Source: CAZYVU01 sp964651435
GTDB taxonomy: Bacteria; Desulfobacterota; Syntrophorhabdia; Syntrophorhabdales; CAYQXL01
Reading direction: 5' to 3'
NCBI GenBank assembly: GCA_964651435.1
Contig: CAZYVU010000011.1
Coordinates: forward strand, 15,659 to 79,658
Length of the DNA stretch: 64,000 bases
The notes below the pieces were generated by a model. That model did no database searches. It saw nothing but the letters and a program-made list of their open reading frames with translations, and was not told the origin of the DNA. The first letter of the stretch is position 1; the number at the start of each line of letters is the position of its first letter. This document shows, piece after piece, positions 41,118-48,697 of the stretch. Position numbers and translations under genes: made by a program.

Positions 41118-41135
41118 ATGTGAAATTTTTCATAT
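41118..41135 (+). promoter_or_regulatory. Rex-like operator
   Basis: ATGTGAAATTTTTCATAT matches the Rex consensus TTGTGAAWWWWTTCACAA at 15 of 18 positions and begins directly after the -10. The core GTGAAATTTTTCA differs at one base from the core before moxR (28463-28480). Confidence 0.55.
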
Positions 41136-41151
41136 ACGTAGGGGAGGACCT

Positions 41152-42285
41152 ATGTGGGACAGCTTAAGTCTTAAGGAAGTTGTGCAGTGTGCCGACGATC
41201 CTTACCCATCCATACGGAAATGGGCTAAGGACACGGGAAAAAAAGTCATAGGAAGTACGCCGGCGGACGTGCCGGAGGAGGTGATCTACGCCTTCGATTT
41301 TCTCCCCGTCACCATCTTGGGGACTCACAAACCATTGAAGAAGGCGCCAAGCCATTTGCCTGACAACGCCTGTTCGCTTGCCCGGAGCAATCTTGAGCTT
41401 GCGCTGAGCTATGAAGGCGACCTGTTTGACGGCTTCGTGCTGCCTCAAGTCTGTGACACGACCCAGCATCTCTCCGACATTTGGCGCATAAACTTTCCCG
41501 ACAAGTACGTGGAGAGCTATCTTGCGCCGCGACAGGTCGACAGACCAAGTGCAAAGTATTGGGTGAAGAGGGAGATCGAGCGGCTTATCGGTTCGTTGAG
41601 CGCTTATTCGGGCAAGACGGTGAGCGATGGGGACTTTGAGCGGTCCATCGCCGTTCACAACGAGAATAAGGCCCTCCTGGGCGAGATATACGACTTCAAG
41701 AAAAAAAATCCCGGCTCCATCAGCAACAGGGAGTTCTTTTCCCTGGTCAAGCTTTCGCAGCAGACCGACAAGGGCGAGTTCAACAAAACCCTGAAGAGGG
41801 TCAAGGATGGGCTGAAGCCTTCCAATGCTGCGGGATACACGAATGTCATCCTCGTCGGCATCACCTGCGATCCGCCTGAGGTGCACGATCTCTTCGATGA
41901 GATCAAACTGAACGTTGTGGGCGACACGCTCATCGACGGTTCGCGGTACATCCAGGGTGTGGTCCCGAAGAACGGCAATGCTGTCGACGCCATAACGGAT
42001 CGGCATTTCAAGAGGGACTTCTTCTCTCCCATCCACGACAACGTTTACCGCAACTTTGAGGAGGTAAAGGCGCTTTACAAGGCAACGAAGGCCGAGGCGA
42101 TCGTTTATGTCCACATCGAGTTCTGCGAGTCTCAGGAGTATGATCTCCCGGACCTGAAGAAGATGCTGAAGCAGGAGGGTATTCCCATGCACACCCTCGA
42201 TACCGAGTACCAAACCCTGTCGCTCTCCCATACGAGGACGAGACTTCAGGCATTCTTTGAATCCTTGAAAGGGGGCTCCTTATGA
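41152..42285 (+). CDS. 2-hydroxyacyl-CoA dehydratase / BcrC-like subunit
   Basis: 377 residues from ATG 41152 with GGGGAGG before it. It belongs to the HgdB/BcrC/BadD family: three spaced cysteines that bind a [4Fe-4S] cluster are seen in NACSLARSN, LPQVCDTTQHLSDIW and IEFCESQEYDLPDLKK. Enzymes of this family reduce benzoyl-CoA or remove water from 2-hydroxyacyl-CoA by ketyl-radical chemistry, with electrons from an ASKHA-type activator. It overlaps the next gene by 4 bp. No activator gene lies alongside, so electrons must come from one encoded elsewhere, perhaps the 61-63 kb genes. The substrate is not known. Confidence 0.85.
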   Translation: MWDSLSLKEVVQCADDPYPSIRKWAKDTGKKVIGSTPADVPEEVIYAFDFLPVTILGTHKPLKKAPSHLPDNACSLARSNLELALSYEGDLFDGFVLPQVCDTTQHLSDIWRINFPDKYVESYLAPRQVDRPSAKYWVKREIERLIGSLSAYSGKTVSDGDFERSIAVHNENKALLGEIYDFKKKNPGSISNREFFSLVKLSQQTDKGEFNKTLKRVKDGLKPSNAAGYTNVILVGITCDPPEVHDLFDEIKLNVVGDTLIDGSRYIQGVVPKNGNAVDAITDRHFKRDFFSPIHDNVYRNFEEVKALYKATKAEAIVYVHIEFCESQEYDLPDLKKMLKQEGIPMHTLDTEYQTLSLSHTRTRLQAFFESLKGGSL

Positions 42286-43532
42286 GCGATAAACCGAAAA
42301 GAGAGTTGACGAAGGCGCAGGCGCTTTCGAAGAAGATAACTGAAGACTATATGAACGAGGCATTCCACGCCCACGAGCTTGGAAAGCTGATCGGTTACTC
42401 CACGGCCATTTCTCCGGTGGAGGTCTTTGTTGCCCACGACATCGTCCCTATCTACCCGGAAAACCACGCCGTGGCAAACCTGACGGCGAAGAAGGGATCG
42501 GAGCTTTGTACGATTACGGAGAATCTCGGCTATACGAGCCATCTGTGCGCCTATGCAAGAAGCGACCTGGCCTACCGTGAATCGGGCATCACCGTCACGA
42601 AGGGCATACCGAAGCCGGACCTTTTCATTGCCTGCAACGCACAGTGCTTCACGCTGACAAAGTGGTTCCAGGTACTCTCCCGCCGCGGCAACATACCGCT
42701 CTTCGTCTACGATACGCCGGAGTATGTTCTGGACAAGAAGGCCCGTGAAGAGATCGTCAAGTATTGCGTTGTCCAGCTCAAGGAGCTGATCGGCTTCCTC
42801 GAGGAGGTCACAAAGCGGAAGTTCGACTATGACCGGCTCAGAGAGGTCATGAAGTACTCGGCCGCCTCAAGTCTCCTCTACAAGAAATTCCTCGATATGG
42901 CACAGTACAAGCCTTCTCCCATCAGCATCTTCGATGCCCTCATCGGCATGGCCATCGCCGTGTACCGGAGGGGCACGCAGGAGTGCGTCGATTACTACCA
43001 GGCCCTGTGCGACGAGACTCAGGAAAAGGTTGACAAGGGTATCGGCGTCCTTCCCAAGGAGAAGGAGAAGTACCGCCTCTACTGGGAAAACCTGCCCGTG
43101 TGGTTTAAGTTCAGCGACCACGCCAAGCTCCTCGGCTCCTACGGCGGAGTGATCCTGACCTCGCTGTACGTGCACGCCTGGAGCCTCGAGTTCGACCTCG
43201 ACAAAGACCCGCTTCTTACGATGGCCGAACAGTATGTAAACAGGTTCTCCAACTCCGTCATCGAGGACAGGGCCGACATGGCCATGGACCTCTTCAAGAA
43301 GTACGATATGAACGGAATGATCATGTTCATGAATAGAAGCTGCAAAGCCGTATCCTTTGCCGTCCCGACCCTCAAAGACGTTCTGACGAAGAAGACCGGT
43401 ATTCCCGCCCTTGTCTTCGAAAGCGATATGGGCGATCAGAGGTTCTATGCCGAGTCTCAGGTGAGAACGAGAATTGAAGCCTACTTTGAGACGCTGGACA
43501 GGCTTATGGCCGACAAAACGAAAGCCGCGTAA
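42282..43532 (+). CDS. 2-hydroxyacyl-CoA dehydratase / BcrB-like subunit
   Basis: 416 residues. It is the larger partner of the preceding protein and shows the BcrB/HgdA-type pattern: GSELCTITENLGYTSHLCAYARSD near residue 75, LFIACNAQCFTLTKWF, and a late cysteine in MNRSCKAVSFAVP. The ATG overlaps the stop of the first subunit gene. The product should form a cytoplasmic heterodimer with it, each subunit carrying an iron-sulfur cluster. The strong terminator that follows shows that the operon has only these two genes. Confidence 0.85.
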   Translation: MSDKPKRELTKAQALSKKITEDYMNEAFHAHELGKLIGYSTAISPVEVFVAHDIVPIYPENHAVANLTAKKGSELCTITENLGYTSHLCAYARSDLAYRESGITVTKGIPKPDLFIACNAQCFTLTKWFQVLSRRGNIPLFVYDTPEYVLDKKAREEIVKYCVVQLKELIGFLEEVTKRKFDYDRLREVMKYSAASSLLYKKFLDMAQYKPSPISIFDALIGMAIAVYRRGTQECVDYYQALCDETQEKVDKGIGVLPKEKEKYRLYWENLPVWFKFSDHAKLLGSYGGVILTSLYVHAWSLEFDLDKDPLLTMAEQYVNRFSNSVIEDRADMAMDLFKKYDMNGMIMFMNRSCKAVSFAVPTLKDVLTKKTGIPALVFESDMGDQRFYAESQVRTRIEAYFETLDRLMADKTKAA

Positions 43533-43554
43533 CACTATCCTCCTATACCAACGG

Positions 43555-43585
43555 AAACCCCGGCGGAGAACCGCCGGGGTTTTTT
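43555..43585 (+). terminator. Rho-independent terminator
   Basis: A perfect 12-bp stem (43555-43566 with 43571-43582), 4-base agaa loop and T-tract, 23 bp after the BcrB-like gene. Confidence 0.95.
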
Positions 43586-43636
43586 GTCTGCCTGCTCGTG
43601 CCCGGCCCCGGCCTGCATTCTCCCCCTAAATTCCCG

Positions 43637-43665
43637 TAGACATTGCGAGGGAGACCATATATAAT
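43637..43665 (+). promoter_or_regulatory. Promoter of the SPFH gene, predicted leaderless
   Basis: TAGACA (43637-43642), 17-bp spacer and perfect TATAAT (43660-43665). The predicted +1 is the A of the ATG at 43672, and no Shine-Dalgarno is close enough to that ATG to serve. Confidence 0.62.
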
Positions 43666-43671
43666 CCCACC

Positions 43672-44802
43672 ATGGGCGTTGACAACGTAGTGTTCCTTGA
43701 GCTGCTCGAATGGTTCGATGAAACGGGATTGGAGATCGTCCACCGGCTTCCCGAGGCGGGCTCGGGAGAGATCAAGTGGGGCGCCCAGTTGGTTGTTCGC
43801 GAGAGCCAGGCTGCCGTCATGTTTTACAAGGGCAAGGCCCTTGACGCCTTCGGCCCCGGAAGGCACACGCTGACGACGGCCAATATTCCCATCATAACCA
43901 AGGTGCTCAGCATCCCCTGGGCCATGAAGAGCCCTCTGCGTGCCGAGGTTTACTTTGTCAGCACCAAGCAGTTCCCCAATCTGAAATGGGGGACCCGCGA
44001 CCCTGTTGCCTTCCGGGACAGCGAATTGGGGCTCATCCGTCTCAGGGCCTTCGGCGTGTCGGCGATCCAGGTCGTTCAGCCTGTTCTTTTCATCAACACC
44101 CTTGTGGGGACCCAGGGTGTCTATACGACCGATGCCGTGTCCGAATATCTGAGCTCCATCATAGTCTCGCGCTTCAACGACTACCTCGGAGACCACCTTG
44201 ACTCGGTCCTCAACCTGCCGGGAAGATACGACGAGATAGCGCAGGGGTTGACGGAGCAGCTTCGAATCGACTTCGGCAAGCTGGGGCTGGCCCTGCCGGC
44301 CCTCTACATCAACTCGATCACGCCGCCGCAGGAGGTTCAGAAGGCTATAGACGACAAGAGCAGGATCGGGGTGTTCGATGACCTGAACAGGCTACTCACG
44401 TTGAAGGCGGCCATGGCCCTCGAAAAGGCGGCGGAATCGCAGGGCGAAGCGGGCGCGGGGCTTGGTATGGGCATGGGCTTTATGATGCCGGCGCTCTTCG
44501 GCGGCATGTTCGATGCCTCGGCCACCCGAAGGGTGCCGCCTGACGGCCAGGCATGTCCCGACTGCAAAGAGGCCGTGCCTGATGGAGCACGATTCTGCCC
44601 CTACTGCGGGCATCAGATCGTCGTATTTCGGAAATGCGAGGGGTGCGGAAAGAACCTGCCTCCCAACGCGCTCTTCTGTCACGTCTGCGGCAGGAAGGTG
44701 ACGGATAAGCTGCCGGCACCGACGTGCCCCGCCTGCGGTGTCGAGAACCTTCCCGGTGCCCTTTTCTGTAACCACTGCGGTGGAAAGATCGGAAAGCCAT
44801 AG
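43672..44802 (+). CDS. SPFH-domain protein with C-terminal zinc ribbons
   Basis: 376 residues. The N-terminal two thirds are the SPFH / virion-core-like domain (VVRESQAAVMFYKGKALDAFGPGRHTLTTANIP). After a Gly/Met-rich linker come three double-Cys zinc-ribbon units (CPDCKEAVP...FCPYCG, CEGCGKNLP...FCHVCG, CPACGVENLP...FCNHCG). Similar YdjI-type proteins form membrane-associated assemblies in bacteria; the cellular role is unclear. The downstream gene, overlapping by about 23 bp, also has zinc ribbons, so the two may act together. Confidence 0.85.
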   Translation: MGVDNVVFLELLEWFDETGLEIVHRLPEAGSGEIKWGAQLVVRESQAAVMFYKGKALDAFGPGRHTLTTANIPIITKVLSIPWAMKSPLRAEVYFVSTKQFPNLKWGTRDPVAFRDSELGLIRLRAFGVSAIQVVQPVLFINTLVGTQGVYTTDAVSEYLSSIIVSRFNDYLGDHLDSVLNLPGRYDEIAQGLTEQLRIDFGKLGLALPALYINSITPPQEVQKAIDDKSRIGVFDDLNRLLTLKAAMALEKAAESQGEAGAGLGMGMGFMMPALFGGMFDASATRRVPPDGQACPDCKEAVPDGARFCPYCGHQIVVFRKCEGCGKNLPPNALFCHVCGRKVTDKLPAPTCPACGVENLPGALFCNHCGGKIGKP

Positions 44803-46057
44803 CTGGCCACTCGAATATCAATGTCCCCAATGCGGGGCCCCGGCCCGCCTTGACGAAACGGCCCGCCTCTTTCAGTGCCCCTTCTGCCGTGTGAAGGTTT
44901 TTTTTGCGCCGGTAGACCATTTTCGATACGTCCTCGTGCCCCCCGCACCCGCTCCGCCCAATCCCTTGTATATTCCGTACTGGCGGCTCAAAGGAACAAT
45001 ATTCACCTGTGAGGGCACAGAGATTAGGGCACGGTATATCGATGGAACGGCGAGGGCCCTGGAATGCGGGGCATTGCCTGCATCCCTCGGCGTGAGGCCA
45101 AGGGCCTTGCCGCTCAGGTTCGCTGCGCCGGGAGTGGAGGGTCTTGTGGCGCGAGAGAACCGCGGGGCCCGGGTTGCCTTGGCCGAGCTTGAACAGGCCT
45201 TTTGCCGGGCCACGGGGTTGGGCATGCAAGACCCCCTTTTTATGAAGGCCTTTGTCGGTGATTCTTCAAGCGTCGTTGCCATGCCCGTTTATGAGCATGG
45301 CGGGATGCTCAAGGATGTGATGACGGGGGAGGCGCTGCCCCGGGAAACGGTAGAGGCAACGTGGGACAGGATCGGGGCGTCGGAGGCCGGGGCAGCGCCA
45401 AAGGCTGTTGGGTTCATTCCGGCCCTCTGCCCGGTCTGCGGCTGGAATCTGTCCGGAGAGGGCGATAGCGAGGTGGTGCTCTGCGAGAACTGCAACAGCG
45501 CCTGGACCAGCCGGGGCCGCGACTTCGTCAACGTGCCTCTCGGCGTTGTCGGCGGCGGTCAGGGCCAGGGTCGAAAGAGTGGTCCGTTCCTTCCCTTTTG
45601 GTGCATAAAGGCGCAGGTGCAGGGCATAGCGCTCTCAACATACGGCGACCTGGCGAGGTTTGCCAACGTGCCGAAAGTTGTCCGTGCCGACGAGGCCGGA
45701 GAAGGTGTACATTTCTGGATCCCCGCCTTTAAGGTGCGGGGCGAGCTGCTCCTGAGGCTTAGCCGCCTCATGACCCTGGCTCAGCCGAAAGGCCCGGTGG
45801 AACGGGAGCTGCCCAAGGCATATCTCTATCCCGTGACGCTCTCGAAAAGCGAAGCGAAGGACCTGCTTCCTGTGCTCATAGCCGCCTTGGCTATGGCAAA
45901 GAAGAAGGTCTTTCCGCTCCTGGAGGGCATGGCCATCACGGTCGGTGAGGCGACGCTTACCTTGCTGCCCTTTCGGCGCCAGGGCGACGAGCTTGTTTCG
46001 GCCCTCTTTCCATTCAGTGTGAGCGCCAACGCGCTGAAGTACGGCCGGAACCTGTGA
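44780..46057 (+). CDS. Zinc-ribbon protein of unknown function
   Basis: 425 residues if GTG 44780 is used; this start lies just before the first zinc ribbon and inside the end of the SPFH gene. A ribosome site is not visible, and a GTG at 44738 is also in frame. Two ribbons are seen: YQCPQCGAPARLDE...FQCPFC at the N-terminus and ALCPVCGWNLSGEG...LCENCNSAW near the middle. The remaining mixed alpha/beta sequence has no motif I know. Conserved pairing with SPFH/YdjI-type proteins would suggest a partner role in membrane assemblies; here this is inferred from the overlap. Confidence 0.75.
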   Translation: MERSESHSWPLEYQCPQCGAPARLDETARLFQCPFCRVKVFFAPVDHFRYVLVPPAPAPPNPLYIPYWRLKGTIFTCEGTEIRARYIDGTARALECGALPASLGVRPRALPLRFAAPGVEGLVARENRGARVALAELEQAFCRATGLGMQDPLFMKAFVGDSSSVVAMPVYEHGGMLKDVMTGEALPRETVEATWDRIGASEAGAAPKAVGFIPALCPVCGWNLSGEGDSEVVLCENCNSAWTSRGRDFVNVPLGVVGGGQGQGRKSGPFLPFWCIKAQVQGIALSTYGDLARFANVPKVVRADEAGEGVHFWIPAFKVRGELLLRLSRLMTLAQPKGPVERELPKAYLYPVTLSKSEAKDLLPVLIAALAMAKKKVFPLLEGMAITVGEATLTLLPFRRQGDELVSALFPFSVSANALKYGRNL

Positions 46058-46069
46058 GCGGTGCCTGCG

Positions 46070-47074
46070 TCAGGGCTTTGTGGCCTCCACAAGGCAGTCC
46101 ATCCGTTCCCCGGTCCTGAGCTGAGAGATGTTGACAAAGCCGGCTTTTTCCAGGGCGGCTTTGATCTCGTCAAAGGTGTACGTGTCCCCACCATGCGTAT
46201 TTGCAAGCATGTTGACGGCGAAGACGGCGCCGGCGGCAGGACTGACACGCGATTCGTCCATGATGTGGTCCCTGATGAGGAGCGCTCCGCCCGGTTCCAG
46301 GGCCCGGAAGATCTTCTCAAAGAGTGCCACGTTCTCGGTCAGGCTGTTCTGATGGATGATGGCCGAAAGGAGGGCGAGATCACAGCCGCGGGGCAATTCA
46401 TCCTCATAAAAATCCCCAGCTATCGATTGCGCCCGGTCCGAGAGGCCTTCGGCCGCGAGACGTTCTGCAGCCAGCGGGATCACTTCGGGAAGATCAAAGA
46501 CGATGGCTTTGAGGTGGGGATGTCTCCTGAGGAAGGCGATCGTATAGGTGCCCGAGGCGCCCCCTATGTCGATAAGACATGAAAAAGGGCCCGCATCGAA
46601 TCCGGCGGCTATCTCCTCCGAGAGGCCACGGGCGGCGACGTGCATAGCGCCGATGAAGGCCTTCCAGTGCCGCTCGTCGAACTTGAGGCCCGTCTTGACG
46701 TCCCGGTCCGTACCCTTACGGAGAATTTCAGTAAGCTCTCCCCACGTTTCCCAGAGATGACCGAAGTGCAACACCATGGGCAGGACTGTGTCGGGATGAT
46801 CGGATGTGAGGAAGCGGGCCTGCGGAGCCGCCGCGTAACGCCCGCCCCTTTTCTCCAGCAGCCCGAAGATGACAAGGCAGTCCAGGACACGTGTCAGCGC
46901 CCGCTCATCCAGGTGCATCCTCTTCGCAAGTTCCGGCGCCGACAACGGCTCCCGGTCGAGAACCGAAAACAGGTCGAGCTCGGCGGCGCTGAGGATGATG
47001 CGGCTCTTCATGAAGCCGCGCGCCTCCGCCAGAATGCCTTCCGGTGTTACAGCCTGATTGTTCTGTGTATTCAT
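46070..47074 (-). CDS. SAM-dependent O-methyltransferase-like protein
   Basis: 334 residues. An N-terminal winged-helix dimerisation domain (LDLFSVLDREPLSAPELAKRMHLDERALTRVLDCLVIFGLLE) is joined to a class I methyltransferase with motif I LIDIGGASGTYTIAFLRRHP near residue 175 and a later LIRDHIMDE block. The layout is that of acetylserotonin/hydroxyindole or caffeate O-methyltransferases. The substrate is unknown. It is convergent with the zinc-ribbon gene, with 12 bp between, and appears monocistronic. Confidence 0.85.
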   Translation of the reverse strand: MNTQNNQAVTPEGILAEARGFMKSRIILSAAELDLFSVLDREPLSAPELAKRMHLDERALTRVLDCLVIFGLLEKRGGRYAAAPQARFLTSDHPDTVLPMVLHFGHLWETWGELTEILRKGTDRDVKTGLKFDERHWKAFIGAMHVAARGLSEEIAAGFDAGPFSCLIDIGGASGTYTIAFLRRHPHLKAIVFDLPEVIPLAAERLAAEGLSDRAQSIAGDFYEDELPRGCDLALLSAIIHQNSLTENVALFEKIFRALEPGGALLIRDHIMDESRVSPAAGAVFAVNMLANTHGGDTYTFDEIKAALEKAGFVNISQLRTGERMDCLVEATKP

Positions 47075-47187
47075 CGCAGCTCACCCCTTCTCATGTGCAG
47101 CACATTGGATTTTCCCTGGCGACGAGCCGGGTCGCCTTGCTAAATTGACAATTGAAGATGTGACCCCGGCACCGACAGAGGGCCTCC

Positions 47188-48030
47188 TTAGGCCTGGTAG
47201 CGGCGGCGGGGGTCGAAAACGTCGCGCAGCCCCTCGCCCAGCAGGTTATATCCCATGACGGTCAAAAAGATGGCGAGTCCGGGATAGAGGCTCAACCACC
47301 AGGCCACCTCAATGTTGTCTTTGGCCTGCGTCAGGATGTTGCCCCAGCTCGGCGTGGGGGGCTGAACGCCGATGCCCAGGAAGCTGAGGGCCGATTCGGT
47401 GAGAATGGCGCCGCCTATTCCCAGCGTGGCAACCACATAAATGGGAGAGAGGGCGTTGGGCAGGATGTGGCTGAAGATGATCCGCGTCTCCGGAAGGCCC
47501 AGACCTTTGGCGGCAAGGACATACTCTTTGTTCTTGATGCTCAGTATCTCCGCGCGGATGAGCCGTGCAATGCTCATCCAGTTCGTCAGACCGATGACGA
47601 TCATGATGTTCCAGATGCTCGGCTCCAGAAGGGCAATAACTGCAAGGATCAGAAAAAAGGTGGGGAAGCACATCATGAGATCGACGAAGCGCATGATGAT
47701 CTCGTCGACAATGCCGCCGTAGTAGCCGGCTACGGACCCGATGACGAGGCCGATGAGGGTTGCGATGCCCACCGAGACGAACCCGACAAGAAGCGAGATG
47801 CGGCTGCCGTAAACGACGCGGGCGAAGACGTCCCTTCCCAAAGTGTCGGTGCCGAAGGGGTGAGAGAGGGAGGGGGAGGCGAGAACGTTCTTGAGGTCCG
47901 GCTCGACGGGGTTGTGGAAGGAGATGAGGGGAGCCAGAACGGCGCAGAAAAACATGGGAATAAGGATGATGAGTCCTGCCGTGGCAAGATGGTGTCTGCC
48001 TATGCGCCTGATAATCGTCATGGAAGTCAT
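47188..48030 (-). CDS. Peptide/nickel-type ABC transporter permease (DppC/OppC family)
   Basis: 280 residues from ATG 48030; ATG 48021 is an alternative and neither has a strong ribosome site. Six membrane segments are visible, with the permease EAA-type loop ENVLAAKGLGLPETRIIFSHILPNALSPI (here beginning KEYVLAAKGLG) and the GTDTLGRDVFARVVYGSR segment typical of DppC. Such permeases normally work with a DppB partner, two ATPases and a binding protein, none of which is encoded here. It may be the last remaining gene of a lost operon or work with subunits encoded elsewhere. Confidence 0.85.
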   Translation of the reverse strand: MTSMTIIRRIGRHHLATAGLIILIPMFFCAVLAPLISFHNPVEPDLKNVLASPSLSHPFGTDTLGRDVFARVVYGSRISLLVGFVSVGIATLIGLVIGSVAGYYGGIVDEIIMRFVDLMMCFPTFFLILAVIALLEPSIWNIMIVIGLTNWMSIARLIRAEILSIKNKEYVLAAKGLGLPETRIIFSHILPNALSPIYVVATLGIGGAILTESALSFLGIGVQPPTPSWGNILTQAKDNIEVAWWLSLYPGLAIFLTVMGYNLLGEGLRDVFDPRRRYQA

Positions 48031-48102
48031 CCCTGTTATATCATCGACCTCGACTCCGTGCAACAGGTTTTGAGGGGTCTGACGGCAAGAGCAAGACCAT
48101 GG

Positions 48103-48131
48103 TTGATTTGCCTGGAGTCAACTGCTACAAT
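48103..48131 (+). promoter_or_regulatory. Promoter of the Nudix gene, predicted leaderless
   Basis: TTGATT (48103-48108), 17-bp spacer, TACAAT (48126-48131). The ATG at 48137 begins six bases after the -10, at the expected +1. An AGGG is present but touches the ATG and cannot act as a normal Shine-Dalgarno. Confidence 0.58.
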
Positions 48132-48136
48132 AGGGC

Positions 48137-48697
48137 ATGATTTCTGCCCTGCGGGAACGCCTCGGCCGGTATGAGCCGAAGACCATACAGTGCAGCCGGA
48201 GCCTGGCAGCCGGCGTCGTCATCCCCATCTTTGAGAACGGTTGCGGAGCCCATATCGTGCTGACGAAACGGGCCTCTTCGGTGGCCATGCACAAGGGGGA
48301 GGTCTCCTTTCCCGGCGGCATGTATGAGGAGAAGGACGGCAACACACGGAATACGGCGCTCCGGGAGTGCTGCGAAGAGATCGGCGTCAGAACGACGGAC
48401 GTAGAGATCATCGGCAAACTCGATGAGCTCTACACGCTTACGGGTTTCGTCATCTCGCCATACGTCGGCATCATTCCGTACCCGTACACGTTTTCCCCCA
48501 ACGCGGCCGAGGTGGCCTACCTCATCTTTCTCCCCCTGTCGGTCCTTCTCAGCGTAGAGCCTCACATTGAGGCGGCACCGTATGAGGGCAAGACGTATGA
48601 CATCCCGTCCTTTCATTACAAGGGCGACCGCATATGGGGTGCGACCTGCCGCATACTCCTGAGACTGCGAGACATCATCAAGAGTGAAGAAATTTAG
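48137..48697 (+). CDS. Nudix hydrolase, CoA-pyrophosphatase type
   Basis: 186 residues. The Nudix box reads GGMYEEKDGNTRNTALRECCEEIGV, with the upstream HKGEVSFPGG extension that marks the CoA-diphosphatase (NudL/PCD1) group. Such enzymes cleave CoA or oxidised CoA, which suits an organism whose metabolism is dominated by CoA thioesters. It overlaps the downstream MFS gene by 14 bp. Confidence 0.88.
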   Translation: MISALRERLGRYEPKTIQCSRSLAAGVVIPIFENGCGAHIVLTKRASSVAMHKGEVSFPGGMYEEKDGNTRNTALRECCEEIGVRTTDVEIIGKLDELYTLTGFVISPYVGIIPYPYTFSPNAAEVAYLIFLPLSVLLSVEPHIEAAPYEGKTYDIPSFHYKGDRIWGATCRILLRLRDIIKSEEI

